Of a stretch of DNA of 64,000 bases, positions 52,572 through 60,951 are shown piece after piece. This DNA is from Mariniplasma anaerobium. GTDB lineage: Bacteria; Bacillota_I; Bacilli_A; Acholeplasmatales; Acholeplasmataceae. The notes under the pieces are model-generated. The model searched no databases, was not told the DNA's origin, and was given only the letters and a program-made list of their open reading frames with translations. Location: the NCBI RefSeq assembly GCF_016865445.1, contig NZ_AP024412.1, forward strand, positions 868,001 through 932,000. The letters run 5' to 3'. Positions within the stretch are counted from its first letter, which is position 1; the number at the start of each line of letters is the position of its first letter. The position numbers were made by a program, and so were the translations under genes.

Positions 52572-52880
52572 ATGATTGAATATCAAGGACAACCGTATCA
52601 AGAAGCAGTTGGACAACAAGGATTAGTAGTTGTACAATACTATGCAACATGGTGTGGACCATGTAAGATGTTAAAACCTGTTTTAGAAGCTATCAGTACT
52701 GAAATGACTGACGCTAAATTCTTTAGAGTAGACATTGACCAATTTAGAGCACAAGCAATTGATGCTAGCATTAGAAGCGTACCTACTGTAGTTGTATACA
52801 AAGATGGCGAAGAAGTAGATCGTCAAAGTGGATACCAACCAAAAGAACGCGTTCAAGCTTGGCTTAACCAAAGCAAATAA
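52572..52880 (+). CDS. trxA: Thioredoxin
   Basis: Small redox protein of 102 residues. The active site WCGPC lies at about residues 29-33 in 'QYYATWCGPCKML', followed by 'FFRVDIDQ' and the cis-proline motif 'IRSVPTVVVYKDGEEVDRQSGY'. GAGGA precedes the ATG. It is transcribed alone from its own promoter to its own terminator. It would supply electrons to MsrA and ribonucleotide reductase. Confidence 0.96.
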   Translation: MIEYQGQPYQEAVGQQGLVVVQYYATWCGPCKMLKPVLEAISTEMTDAKFFRVDIDQFRAQAIDASIRSVPTVVVYKDGEEVDRQSGYQPKERVQAWLNQSK

Positions 52881-52882
52881 TT

Positions 52883-52905
52883 AAAGCACTTTAAGTGCTT
52901 TTTTT
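52883..52905 (+). terminator. Terminator after trxA
   Basis: AAAGCACT pairs with AGTGCTTT around a short loop and is followed by a T run. Confidence 0.88.
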
Positions 52906-52942
52906 ATTGCTTAAAATCTAGTATAATAGATATGGTGATTAG

Positions 52943-53791
52943 ATGAATGGTTTTTTACTTGTAAATAAGCCTGTAGGTATGACATCACATGATGTTGTTT
53001 ATTACTTAAAAAGGAAATTTAACATAAAAAAAATAGGACACACTGGTACTCTAGATCCTTTTGCAAGTGGTCTACTTATTTTATGTATAGGCAAAGCAAC
53101 AAAGCTTGCTGATCTATTTCAAAACAAGGATAAGACCTATGAAGGTACAATTATATTTAATCATCATTATGATACTTATGATCATACAGGAACAATTTTA
53201 GAATCAAAAAATATAGTTATTGATCAAGATGTATTAAAAGAACAAATTCATCAGATGATTGGGACTTACGATCAACTTCCACCTATGTATGCTGCAATCA
53301 AGGTTAATGGAAAAAAACTTTATGAGCTTGCAAGACAAGGTATAACTATAAAAAGAGATACACGCAAGGTATCTATCTATGATTTTAAGATGTTATCTCC
53401 ATTAAAAGATAATGCTTTTGACTTTTCTATTGAAGTTTCAAAAGGTACATATATAAGAAGTATTGCAGTCGATTTAGCTGAAAAGCTTGATACTTTTGGA
53501 GCGTTAGCTCGACTAAATAGAACTTCTATAGGTCAATATAGCTTAAAAAATGCACATGATTTAGAAAAAATAGAGATTCATGATTTAATAACATTAGAGA
53601 CATACTTTTCTAATTATCCTAAACTTAACTTAAACCCATATATGATTAAACTTGTTAAAAATGGGATTTATTTAGATGAAAGACAAACAACAATGGATTG
53701 TGATTTTGTGGTTTATGATGAAGAGGATCAAATGATTGCTTTTTATCAAAGAACACAGCCAAATACGTATAAACCAGCACTAATACTTTAG
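52943..53791 (+). CDS. truB: tRNA pseudouridine-55 synthase TruB
   Basis: Forms pseudouridine 55 in the T loop of tRNAs. The 282-residue protein has '[17 protein letters not shown]', the catalytic aspartate D38 in '[14 protein letters not shown]', '[22 protein letters not shown]' and '[18 protein letters not shown]'. A TATAAT at 52922-52927 may be its -10. The next gene, ribF, starts nine bases after its stop, the same truB-ribF order as in Bacillus. Confidence 0.96.
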
Positions 53792-53800
53792 GAGATAGTT

Positions 53801-54694
53801 ATGATTATTTTATATAATACATATGATAAAATTGAAAACACTGATGATTTAACGATTACAATGGGTAACTTTGATGGCTTACATTTAGGTCACCAACAGC
53901 TCATTAATCGTGTTTTACGATATAAAGATACGAAACATGCAGTTCTTACATATGATCCGCATCCATCAGAAATACTACGTAAAATGCCGTTTAGAACATT
54001 AACTCAAAAAAGAGATAAAATTGAATTGCTATCACAATTTCCTCTAGATTATGCGATTATTGTGAAATTTGATGAGCCATTTTCAAAATTGAATGTTAAA
54101 CAATTTATTGAATTTTTACAAAGAATTTCAGTAAAAAGGTTAGTTATTGGTAGAGATGCAAGATTTGCCTATCGTGGTGTTGGAACTATTGATGAATTAA
54201 GAAAATACTTTGTTGTAGATGTGATGAATGATTTGGTTTATAATCATACAAGAGTATCTACAACCTATATTAAAGACTTTTTAATCCAAGGTGATTTAGG
54301 CTCTGCTCGAAAATTACTAAATAGACACTATCAAATAACTGGGAAAGTATTACATGGACATAAAATAGGTAGAGGTATTGGATATCCAACTGCAAACATC
54401 GATTTTGATAATTATTATCTGCCTAGAATGGGTGTTTATTATGTAAAGGTATTTGTTAATGAAACTTGGTATCATGGTATGGCTAACATTGGACACAATC
54501 CTACAATTAATTTTAGTGAATCAAGACGCCTAGAAATATTTATTCTAGATTTTGATGAGGACATCTATGATAAAAAGGTTCTTGTTGATTTTATGCACTA
54601 TATGAGACCAGAATATAGATTTCCATCAAAGGATGCTTTAATTAGACAATTAAAAAAAGATGAACAAATGGTAAGATCGCTAGCAAAAGTATAA
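53801..54694 (+). CDS. ribF: Bifunctional riboflavin kinase/FAD synthetase
   Basis: Converts riboflavin to FMN and then FAD. The 297-residue protein has an N-terminal nucleotidyltransferase domain ('TMGNFDGLHLGHQQLI', 'LTYDPHPSEILRKM', 'VIGRDARFAYRGVG', 'RVSTTYIKDFLIQGD') and a C-terminal kinase domain ('VLHGHKIGRGIGYPTANIDFD', 'YYVKVFVNETWYHGMANIGHNPT', with the DFMHYMRPEYRF end). AGGAG precedes the ATG. Confidence 0.97.
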   Translation: MIILYNTYDKIENTDDLTITMGNFDGLHLGHQQLINRVLRYKDTKHAVLTYDPHPSEILRKMPFRTLTQKRDKIELLSQFPLDYAIIVKFDEPFSKLNVKQFIEFLQRISVKRLVIGRDARFAYRGVGTIDELRKYFVVDVMNDLVYNHTRVSTTYIKDFLIQGDLGSARKLLNRHYQITGKVLHGHKIGRGIGYPTANIDFDNYYLPRMGVYYVKVFVNETWYHGMANIGHNPTINFSESRRLEIFILDFDEDIYDKKVLVDFMHYMRPEYRFPSKDALIRQLKKDEQMVRSLAKV

Positions 54695-54702
54695 AAATAT
54701 GC

Positions 54703-54708
54703 TATAAT
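54703..54708 (+). promoter_or_regulatory. Extended -10 of darA
   Basis: TGCTATAAT (54700-54708) lies 26 bases before the darA start. No convincing -35 is present. Confidence 0.5.
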
Positions 54709-54733
54709 ACACATATAGAATAGGGGTGTACAT

Positions 54734-55057
54734 ATGAAAATGATTATTGCTATTGTATCTAATGATGATGCAAATAAAGTTCAAAAAGCATTAGTTAAAG
54801 AAAAATTCTTTTCAACTAGACTTTCTTCTACTGGAGGCTTTTTACGTGCTGGTAATGTCACTTTTATGATTGGCGTCAATGATGAAAAAGTTCCACAAGC
54901 ACTTGAAGTTATTGAAGCACATAGTAAAAAAAGATCACGTCTTGTTCCAAACACAATAGTTAATGAATTTGGTTCTTTTTCTTCACTTCCAATAGAAGTA
55001 GAAGTTGGAGGAGCTACAGTATTTGTTATAAATGTAGATCAGTTCATAAAAATTTAG
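54734..55057 (+). CDS. darA: Cyclic di-AMP receptor protein DarA (PII-like)
   Basis: Small PII-like protein of 107 residues that binds cyclic di-AMP. 'MKMIIAIVSNDDANKVQKALVKEKFFSTRLSSTGGFLRAGNVTFMIGVND' is the family's signature N-terminal half, and 'EVEVGGATVFVINVDQF' ends the protein. Target proteins are unknown. Its presence suggests that the organism makes cyclic di-AMP; the cyclase gene is not in this window. Confidence 0.93.
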   Translation: MKMIIAIVSNDDANKVQKALVKEKFFSTRLSSTGGFLRAGNVTFMIGVNDEKVPQALEVIEAHSKKRSRLVPNTIVNEFGSFSSLPIEVEVGGATVFVINVDQFIKI

Positions 55058-55065
55058 TTAAAATG

Positions 55066-55093
55066 TTGCATTTTTATAAAAAAATGTTACAAT
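55066..55093 (+). promoter_or_regulatory. Promoter of rpsO
   Basis: TTGCAT (55066-55071) and TACAAT (55088-55093) are 16 bases apart, with TGT before the -10 (extended form). Confidence 0.7.
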
Positions 55094-55099
55094 AAAAAG

Positions 55100-55140
55100 G
55101 CGGTAACAAGGTTTCGGGACAGCCGACCCATACTTTAGTT
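55100..55140 (+). promoter_or_regulatory. Structured leader of rpsO, candidate S15 autoregulation site
   Basis: The short leader is unusually GC-rich for this genome. It can form TCGG/CCGA (55114-55117 with 55123-55126), extended by GG/CC pairs. S15 represses its own mRNA by leader binding in several bacteria, so this is a plausible S15 site, but I cannot match a known leader class. Confidence 0.4.
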
Positions 55141-55159
55141 ATTCGAAGGAGGAAAGAAA

Positions 55160-55429
55160 ATGGCACTTACAAAAGCTGAAAAGCAAGAAATCATTAAAAG
55201 TTATGCAATCAAAGAAGGAGATACTGGTTCTCCAGAAGTACAGGTAGCTGTATTATCTGCAGAAATCGCATCTCTAAACGAACATTTACAAAAACACATT
55301 CATGATTTCCACTCTCGTCGTGGTTTATACATGATGATTGGTAAGAGACGTCGTTTGTTAAAGTATTTACGTCATGAAGATGTAGCACGTTATCAAACAC
55401 TAATTCAAAGATTAGGATTACGTCGATAA
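55160..55429 (+). CDS. rpsO: Ribosomal protein S15
   Basis: Primary 16S rRNA-binding protein of the small subunit. The 89-residue sequence has '[50 protein letters not shown]', typical of the family. GAAGGAGG lies before the ATG. It is transcribed alone, followed by a terminator, and then by pnp, the same rpsO-pnp order as in many bacteria. Confidence 0.98.
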   Translation: MALTKAEKQEIIKSYAIKEGDTGSPEVQVAVLSAEIASLNEHLQKHIHDFHSRRGLYMMIGKRRRLLKYLRHEDVARYQTLIQRLGLRR

Positions 55430-55456
55430 AAGATTGCGAAAGCAGTCTTTTTTTTT
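55429..55456 (+). terminator. Terminator after rpsO
   Basis: AGATTGC pairs with GCAGTCT around GAAA (55431-55448, one G-T pair), followed by at least eight T. Confidence 0.88.
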
Positions 55457-55566
55457 AGTTTTAGCCTCATTTAGTAGGAAAAAATATAAATATATGGTAT
55501 TATATATAAGGTTAAATAATAAAATATTATATGAGAAAACATATAAAATGAAGGAGATTTTATATT

Positions 55567-57693
55567 ATGAGCAAAAAAGTATTTGAAACAACACTTGGCG
55601 GTAGAGCCTTTAGTGTTGAGATTGGTGAAGTAGCTAAACAAGCGAATGGTTCAGCTTTTATCAATTATGGTGACTCTACAGTATTAAGTGTAGTAACAGC
55701 AAAAACAGAACCATCACCTATGGATTTTTTCCCTTTGATGGTTATTTATCAAGAAAAACTATACGCAGGTGGTAAAATACCTGGTGGATTTTTAAGAAGA
55801 GAAGGTAGACCATCAGAACATGAAACCTTAACTTCAAGATTAATTGATAGACCATTAAGACCTATGTTTCCTGAAGGATTTAAAAATGATGTTCAAATCA
55901 TTAATACTGTATTAAGTAGTGATCCTGAAGCAACAACTGAAATGGCAGCTTTATTTGGTTCTTCACTTGTTTTAGGAATATCTAATATTCCATTTAATGG
56001 ACCTGTAGCGGGTGTAACCGTTGGTTTAGTTGATGATAAATTTATCATTAATCCAACACCTGAACAATTAGAAACTAGTAAAATTGACCTTATTGTAGCT
56101 GGTACAAAAGATGCAATCAATATGGTTGAAGCTGGCGCAAAACAAATCGATGAAGATACAATGTTAGATGCAATTTTATTTGGACATGACGCAATTAAAG
56201 CATTAGTTGCTTTCCAAGAAAAAATTATTGCTGAAATAAAACCAGAAAAAATGGATTACACTGTATTTGAAATTGAAGATAGTGTTAGAAAAGCAGTTCA
56301 TGAATTTTGTTTTGATCGTTTAATTGCTGCAGTATCTTTATTTGATAAATTAGAAAGATATCGTAAGATAGACGAAATTAAAGAAGAAGCAGTTGAAAAC
56401 TTTAAAACTAAAGGATTCTTTAATGACATGAATGGTGTACAAGTTTTTGATGAAAAAGCACATAAAAACTATATTCAACAAGTTAAAACTGTTGTTGATC
56501 AAATTGTAACAAAAGAAGTAAGAAGATTAATCACTGAAGATAAAGTACGCCCTGATGGACGTAAAGTTGATGAAATCAGACCTTTGGACTCTAGAATCGA
56601 TATTCTAAAAAGAGCTCATGGTTCAGCACTTTTCACAAGAGGACAAACTCAAGCATTAGGTGTTGTAACGTTAGGAGCATTAGGAGAAAGTCAATTTATT
56701 GATGGACTTGGCATATTAGATAAAAAACGTTTTATGCTACATTATAACTTCCCACCATTTAGTGTTGGTGAAACAGGACGTTATGGCTTTGTAGGGCGTA
56801 GAGAAGTAGGACATGGCGCATTAGGCGAACGTGCATTACTTCAAGTATTACCTGATGAAGAAACTTTCCCATATACAATTAGAGTTGTATCAGAAATCTT
56901 AGAATCTAACGGTTCATCATCTCAAGCAACAATTTGTGCGGGATCTATGGCTTTAATGGCTGCAGGTGTACCACTTGAAGCACCAGTTGCAGGTATTGCA
57001 ATGGGTTTAATTAAAGATGGCGACAATTATACAATTTTAAGTGACATCCAAGGTATGGAAGATCATGAAGGCGATATGGACTTTAAAGTTGCTGGTACTG
57101 AAAAAGGTATTACAGCTCTTCAAATGGATATTAAGATCCTAGGTATTACTAAAGAAATACTAAAAGAAGCATTAGAACAAGCAAAACATTCAAGATTACA
57201 CATCTTAAAACATATGAATGAAATTATCGCAACCAATAGAGAAGAATTATCAGATTATGCTCCAAAAGTTGCTATGTTTAGAATTAATCCTGATAAGATT
57301 AGAGACGTTATTGGTGCTGGTGGTAAGATTATTACTAAGATGATTGAAGAGTTTGATAATATTAAAATTGATATTGAACAAGATGGTCGTGTCTTCTTAA
57401 TGCATCAAGATTCTAAGTATATTAAACTTGCAAAAGCATATATTGAAAACTTAGTTAAAGAAGCAGAAGTTGGTAAGATTTATGAAGGTAAAGTAACAAG
57501 AGTTGAAAAATTTGGTTGCTTCGTTGAAATCTGGCCAGGAACTGAAGGATTAGTACATATCTCTAAACTTGCAAAAGAAAGAGTAGAAAAAACTGAAGAT
57601 GTAGTCTCACTTGGAGATATCATTTTAGTTAAATGTATTGGTGTTGATGATAAAGGTCGTATCGATTTATCAAGAAAAGCAGCATTAAAATAA
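55567..57693 (+). CDS. pnp: Polyribonucleotide nucleotidyltransferase (PNPase)
   Basis: Phosphorolytic 3'-5' exoribonuclease. The 708-residue protein has two RNase PH domains ('GGKIPGGFLRREGRPSEHETLTSRLIDRPLRPMFPEGF' in the first; 'GSALFTRGQTQALGVVTLG' and 'HYNFPPFSVGETGR' in the second), a KH domain ('RDVIGAGGKIITKMIEEF') and an S1 domain ('YEGKVTRVEKFGCFVEIWPGTEGLVHIS'). GAAGGAG lies before the ATG. A probable extended -10 (TGGTATTAT, 55495-55503) lies upstream. It works with RNase J in mRNA decay. Confidence 0.98.
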   Translation: MSKKVFETTLGGRAFSVEIGEVAKQANGSAFINYGDSTVLSVVTAKTEPSPMDFFPLMVIYQEKLYAGGKIPGGFLRREGRPSEHETLTSRLIDRPLRPMFPEGFKNDVQIINTVLSSDPEATTEMAALFGSSLVLGISNIPFNGPVAGVTVGLVDDKFIINPTPEQLETSKIDLIVAGTKDAINMVEAGAKQIDEDTMLDAILFGHDAIKALVAFQEKIIAEIKPEKMDYTVFEIEDSVRKAVHEFCFDRLIAAVSLFDKLERYRKIDEIKEEAVENFKTKGFFNDMNGVQVFDEKAHKNYIQQVKTVVDQIVTKEVRRLITEDKVRPDGRKVDEIRPLDSRIDILKRAHGSALFTRGQTQALGVVTLGALGESQFIDGLGILDKKRFMLHYNFPPFSVGETGRYGFVGRREVGHGALGERALLQVLPDEETFPYTIRVVSEILESNGSSSQATICAGSMALMAAGVPLEAPVAGIAMGLIKDGDNYTILSDIQGMEDHEGDMDFKVAGTEKGITALQMDIKILGITKEILKEALEQAKHSRLHILKHMNEIIATNREELSDYAPKVAMFRINPDKIRDVIGAGGKIITKMIEEFDNIKIDIEQDGRVFLMHQDSKYIKLAKAYIENLVKEAEVGKIYEGKVTRVEKFGCFVEIWPGTEGLVHISKLAKERVEKTEDVVSLGDIILVKCIGVDDKGRIDLSRKAALK

Positions 57694-57726
57694 TTATTAG
57701 TTTTAAAACTATGATAAAATGAATTC

Positions 57727-58081
57727 GAGTCAATGGAAGGTGACCAAGCTTATACTTGTATAGGTTAGGAAAGTCCATGCTAGCACATTCTGAAATGAAT
57801 GTAGTGTTTGTGCCTAAGGAAACAATAACTTAGGGTACATCTTAGCGATGTAACGGCGTCAAATGATCTAAGGCTTATGCTATGATCTATGACCAAACGT
57901 GCCACAGAAACGAGATACTTAGAAATAAGTATATGAAACGCGGTAAACCCCTCAAGCTAGAAACCCAAATTTTGGTAGGGGAACGTAAAATAGCGAAACA
58001 AAGCTAAATTACGCTACTTATGTAGAGATAAATGGTCACACCCTTTAGGGATACAGAACATGGCTTATGCACATTGACTTA
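57727..58081 (+). ncRNA. rnpB: RNase P RNA (B-type)
   Basis: Catalytic RNA that matures the 5' ends of tRNAs. Conserved segments occur in order: GGAAAGTCCATGC (57768 onward), GCCACAGAAACGAGATAC (57901 onward), GAAACGCGGTAAACCCCTC and ACAGAACATGGCTTATG (58052 onward). Helix P1 is AGTCAATG (57728-57735) with CATTGACT (58072-58079), which sets the ends. The overall size and the ACAGAACATGGCTTAT ending fit the Bacillus type. TGATAAAAT (57712-57720) is a possible extended -10. A strong terminator follows. Confidence 0.96.
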
Positions 58082-58082
58082 T

Positions 58083-58116
58083 AAAAGGTCCTCAAAATTT
58101 GAGGACCTTTTCTTTT
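58083..58116 (+). terminator. Terminator after rnpB
   Basis: AAAAGGTCCTC pairs with GAGGACCTTTT around AAAATTT, followed by CTTTTT. Confidence 0.93.
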
Positions 58117-58158
58117 TATCATATACATGTTAAAATAAACAAGAGTAGAGGTGAGATT

Positions 58159-59463
58159 ATGCTTGATAACATATGGAGTTTATTTGTAATCATTTTTCTG
58201 TTGATTTTAATCAATGGATTTTTTGCTGCAAGTGAAATGGCTTTAGTATCAATGAAAAAGCAAGACATGAAAAATCTTGCACATAAAGGAAACAAAAAAG
58301 CAATATTGGTTTTAAAAGTCACAGAAGATTCCACAAAATATTTATCAACCATTCAAGTTGCTATCACGCTTGCAGGTTTTATGTCAAGTGCATTAGCCGG
58401 TGCTAGATTGTCTTCAACGTTTGTTGAAATATTTTCAAATGTAGGAATAGTTATATCTACCAGTGTTGCAGTTATTATTATTACACTTATATTATCATTC
58501 TTGACTTTAGTTTTAGGAGAATTAGTTCCTAAAAAATTGGCATTAGCAAACCCTAATAAATTTGCTTTAATCTCTATTAGAACTGTATACTTTGTAATGA
58601 TTGTTACAAAGCCCTTTGTTTGGTTACTCTCTATATCAACAAAAGCAGTTTTAAGTTTATTAAGATTTAATACTACTAAAGCTAAAGAATCGATTACTGA
58701 AGATGAAATCAGACGATTAATTAATTTAGGTCAAATTCAAGGTTTATATAAAAATCAAGAAAGAGAAATGCTAGAAAATATTTTCAGATTTGATGATTTG
58801 AGTGCAGATATGATTAAAACACCTCGAACAAAGACTTATGGTGTAGATATCAATCTAGAACTTAAAGATATCTTATTAAAGATAATAGAATCAAAATATT
58901 CTAGAGTAATCATATTTGATAAAGATTTAGAACATATACTAGGTATCGTTCATATTAAAGATATTTTAATTTTTGCAAGTCAAAACAATATTAAAGATCT
59001 TGATATTAAATCATTGTTAACTAAACCAAATTATGTACCAAAAGATATAAAAATAAGTCAATTATTTAAAGATATGCAGGTTAATAATCTACAATTCGTC
59101 TTATTAGTAGATGAATATGGAGGATTTGAAGGTATTGTTACACTTGAAGACATCATTGAAGAAATTGTTGGTAATATCTATGATGAACATGATACTTATA
59201 ACGAACATATAAATAAAATAGATGAAGATACATATATCATTGATGGAGAAATGTCAATCAAAGATATTAATGAATATTTAGATATCTATCTAGAAGAAAA
59301 CAATGAGAGATACTATAGTTTAAGTGGACTTTATATCTACTTATTGGGACACATTCCAAAGCCACAAGAGACTAAAGAATTAACATACAAAAATATCAAA
59401 CTTGACATAGATAGTTTCAATCAAGAAAATATCGCAAAAATATCACTAAAAATCATAAAATAA
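58159..59463 (+). CDS. HlyC/CorC (CNNM) family membrane protein
   Basis: Membrane protein of 434 residues with an N-terminal DUF21/CNNM membrane domain (about 1-180, four hydrophobic segments, including 'LINGFFAASEMALVSM' and 'LVLGELVPKKLALANP'), two CBS domains (about 200-340) and a C-terminal CorC_HlyC domain. 'FVLLVDEYGGFEGIVTLEDIIEEIVGNIYDE' is the hallmark of the second CBS. The family is linked to Mg2+ (or Co2+) transport or efflux. The ATG at 58159 with GAGGTGA upstream is chosen; the longer frame from 58099 runs into the rnpB terminator. TGTTAAAAT at 58128-58136 is a likely extended -10. Confidence 0.93.
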   Translation: MLDNIWSLFVIIFLLILINGFFAASEMALVSMKKQDMKNLAHKGNKKAILVLKVTEDSTKYLSTIQVAITLAGFMSSALAGARLSSTFVEIFSNVGIVISTSVAVIIITLILSFLTLVLGELVPKKLALANPNKFALISIRTVYFVMIVTKPFVWLLSISTKAVLSLLRFNTTKAKESITEDEIRRLINLGQIQGLYKNQEREMLENIFRFDDLSADMIKTPRTKTYGVDINLELKDILLKIIESKYSRVIIFDKDLEHILGIVHIKDILIFASQNNIKDLDIKSLLTKPNYVPKDIKISQLFKDMQVNNLQFVLLVDEYGGFEGIVTLEDIIEEIVGNIYDEHDTYNEHINKIDEDTYIIDGEMSIKDINEYLDIYLEENNERYYSLSGLYIYLLGHIPKPQETKELTYKNIKLDIDSFNQENIAKISLKIIK

Positions 59464-59486
59464 CACCAACTTAATACGTCTATACA

Positions 59487-59515
59487 TAGACATTAAAGCT
59501 ATATTATGGTAAAAT
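59487..59515 (+). promoter_or_regulatory. Promoter of the L25 gene
   Basis: TAGACA (59487-59492) and TAAAAT (59510-59515) are 17 bases apart with TGG before the -10. A perfect inverted repeat, GTCTA-TACA-TAGAC (59478-59491), overlaps the -35. Confidence 0.65.
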
Positions 59516-59547
59516 ACTTACAGTAAAAACTAGGAGGAAGTAAAAAG

Positions 59548-60165
59548 ATGAAAATAAATTTAAGAACCAGATCACTTCGTGAAGTCAGAAAAGACAGAAT
59601 GATCCCTGGTGTTATGTATGGTAAATCTATTGATTCAACTAATATTGAAGTAGAAGAAAAAGCTTTTAAAGATGCTCTTTCAGAATACGGTAAATCAATG
59701 ACTTTTCAAGTTGAATTAGATGGCCAAATTCATAATGTATACATTAAACATGTTAAAACTACAATTTTGAGACCACATGATATTATCCATTTTGAATTTC
59801 ACAGAATCGCAGCTGATGAAACAGTATCTGCAAGTATTCCAGTAATTATTCATGGTAAAGATGAACTTGACAAACGTAGACTATATGTCCAAATGGGATT
59901 ATCTAGTATCGATTGTGAATATTTATCAGGTAGTGGTATTTCAAGCTTTGAATTTGATGTTTCTGAAATGGAAATGGACGATTCAGTTCACGTTAAAGAT
60001 CTTGTTGTTCCTGAAGGTGTAACAATTCATGAAGATTTAGAACAAGTTGTATTTAGTGTTAAAGAAGCACATGAAGCACCGGAAGAAGAAACTGAAGATG
60101 CTGAAGAAGGTATTGAATACGATACTGGTGAAGCTGAAGAAGTTGAAGAAGACAAAGAAGCTTAA
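59548..60165 (+). CDS. rplY: Ribosomal protein L25 (Ctc/TL5 type)
   Basis: 5S rRNA-binding ribosomal protein of the long, two-domain form. The 205 residues include the N-terminal L25 domain ('RSLREVRKDRMIPGVMYGKS', 'VYIKHVKTTILRPHDIIHFEFHRI') and a TL5-like C-terminal domain ('SIPVIIHGKDELD', 'DSVHVKDLVVPEGVTIHEDLEQVVFSV'), then a highly acidic tail of about 35 residues. An AGGAGG site precedes the ATG. In Bacillus the homologue (Ctc) is a general stress protein. Confidence 0.95.
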   Translation: MKINLRTRSLREVRKDRMIPGVMYGKSIDSTNIEVEEKAFKDALSEYGKSMTFQVELDGQIHNVYIKHVKTTILRPHDIIHFEFHRIAADETVSASIPVIIHGKDELDKRRLYVQMGLSSIDCEYLSGSGISSFEFDVSEMEMDDSVHVKDLVVPEGVTIHEDLEQVVFSVKEAHEAPEEETEDAEEGIEYDTGEAEEVEEDKEA

Positions 60166-60177
60166 AGACAATAAATG

Positions 60178-60210
60178 AAAAGTAATCATATAACATGATT
60201 ACTTTTTTTT
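60178..60210 (+). terminator. Terminator after the L25 gene
   Basis: AAAAGTAATCAT pairs with ATGATTACTTTT around ATAAC, ending in eight T. Confidence 0.93.
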
Positions 60211-60237
60211 GTGATAAAATAGAGTTAGGTGATCTAT

Positions 60238-60891
60238 ATGAAAATAAAACTAACACACATTACAATGAATTATGAAATATATGGTAAAGGTAAACCCTTA
60301 ATTCTTGTTCATGGAAACCAAGAAGACCATCATATTTTTGATTGTTTAATAGATGCTTTAAAAGATTCTTATCATATATATGCACTTGATAATAGAAATC
60401 ATGGAGATAGTAGTAAAAACGATGATTATTCTTATGATGCTATGACAGATGATTTATATGAATTTATCTTAAAGCTAGATATACAACATCCAAGTATTCT
60501 AGGATTTAGCGATGGCGGTATTATCGCTTTAAAACTAGCAATTAAGGTTCAAAATCTCTTAAATAAGCTGATTTTATGTGGCGTTAACTACGATGTTAAA
60601 GGTATAACTAAAAAGGCTTATAAAGATATCTTAAATGAATATAATAAGACAAAAAATCCATTACTAAAGCTTATGATAGATCAACCACACATTTTAAAAA
60701 ACAGTATCAAGAATATCGAGTTAAATACTTTGATTATTGTCGGACAATATGATGTAATTAAATTAAAACATACGCATAAACTTCATCATATGATTAAAAA
60801 TTCTAAACTTATGATTCTAGATCATAAGGCACATGATGATTATATAATTGATAAAGATGATTTAAAAAATATAATTAAAGAATTTGTATAA
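60238..60891 (+). CDS. Alpha/beta hydrolase, small
   Basis: Cytoplasmic alpha/beta-hydrolase of 217 residues with no signal peptide. The nucleophile elbow is 'GFSDGG', the oxyanion region 'ILVHGNQEDHHIFDCL', the acid is likely the aspartate in 'IVGQYDVI', and the histidine lies in 'LDHKAHDDYI'. The substrate cannot be read from sequence. The ATG at 60238 with TAGGTGA upstream is preferred over a GTG at 60229. TGATAAAAT (60212-60220) is a possible extended -10. Confidence 0.88.
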   Translation: MKIKLTHITMNYEIYGKGKPLILVHGNQEDHHIFDCLIDALKDSYHIYALDNRNHGDSSKNDDYSYDAMTDDLYEFILKLDIQHPSILGFSDGGIIALKLAIKVQNLLNKLILCGVNYDVKGITKKAYKDILNEYNKTKNPLLKLMIDQPHILKNSIKNIELNTLIIVGQYDVIKLKHTHKLHHMIKNSKLMILDHKAHDDYIIDKDDLKNIIKEFV

Positions 60892-60892
60892 T

Positions 60893-60941
60893 AAAAAAAA
60901 GGCTATTAAACATGAAATTCATGTTTATATAGCCTTTTATC
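60893..60941. terminator. Bidirectional terminator between the two hydrolase genes
   Basis: AAAAGGCTAT and ATAGCCTTTT flank AACATGAA/TTCATGTT to form a long stem with A and T runs on both sides. Confidence 0.9.
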
Positions 60942-60951
60942 TTAAATAAGA

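Noticed and set aside
55101-55112. GGTAACAAGG as a fragment of a 16S rRNA gene
   Set aside because: Only about 11 bases match, within a protein-gene leader; no rRNA gene is present.
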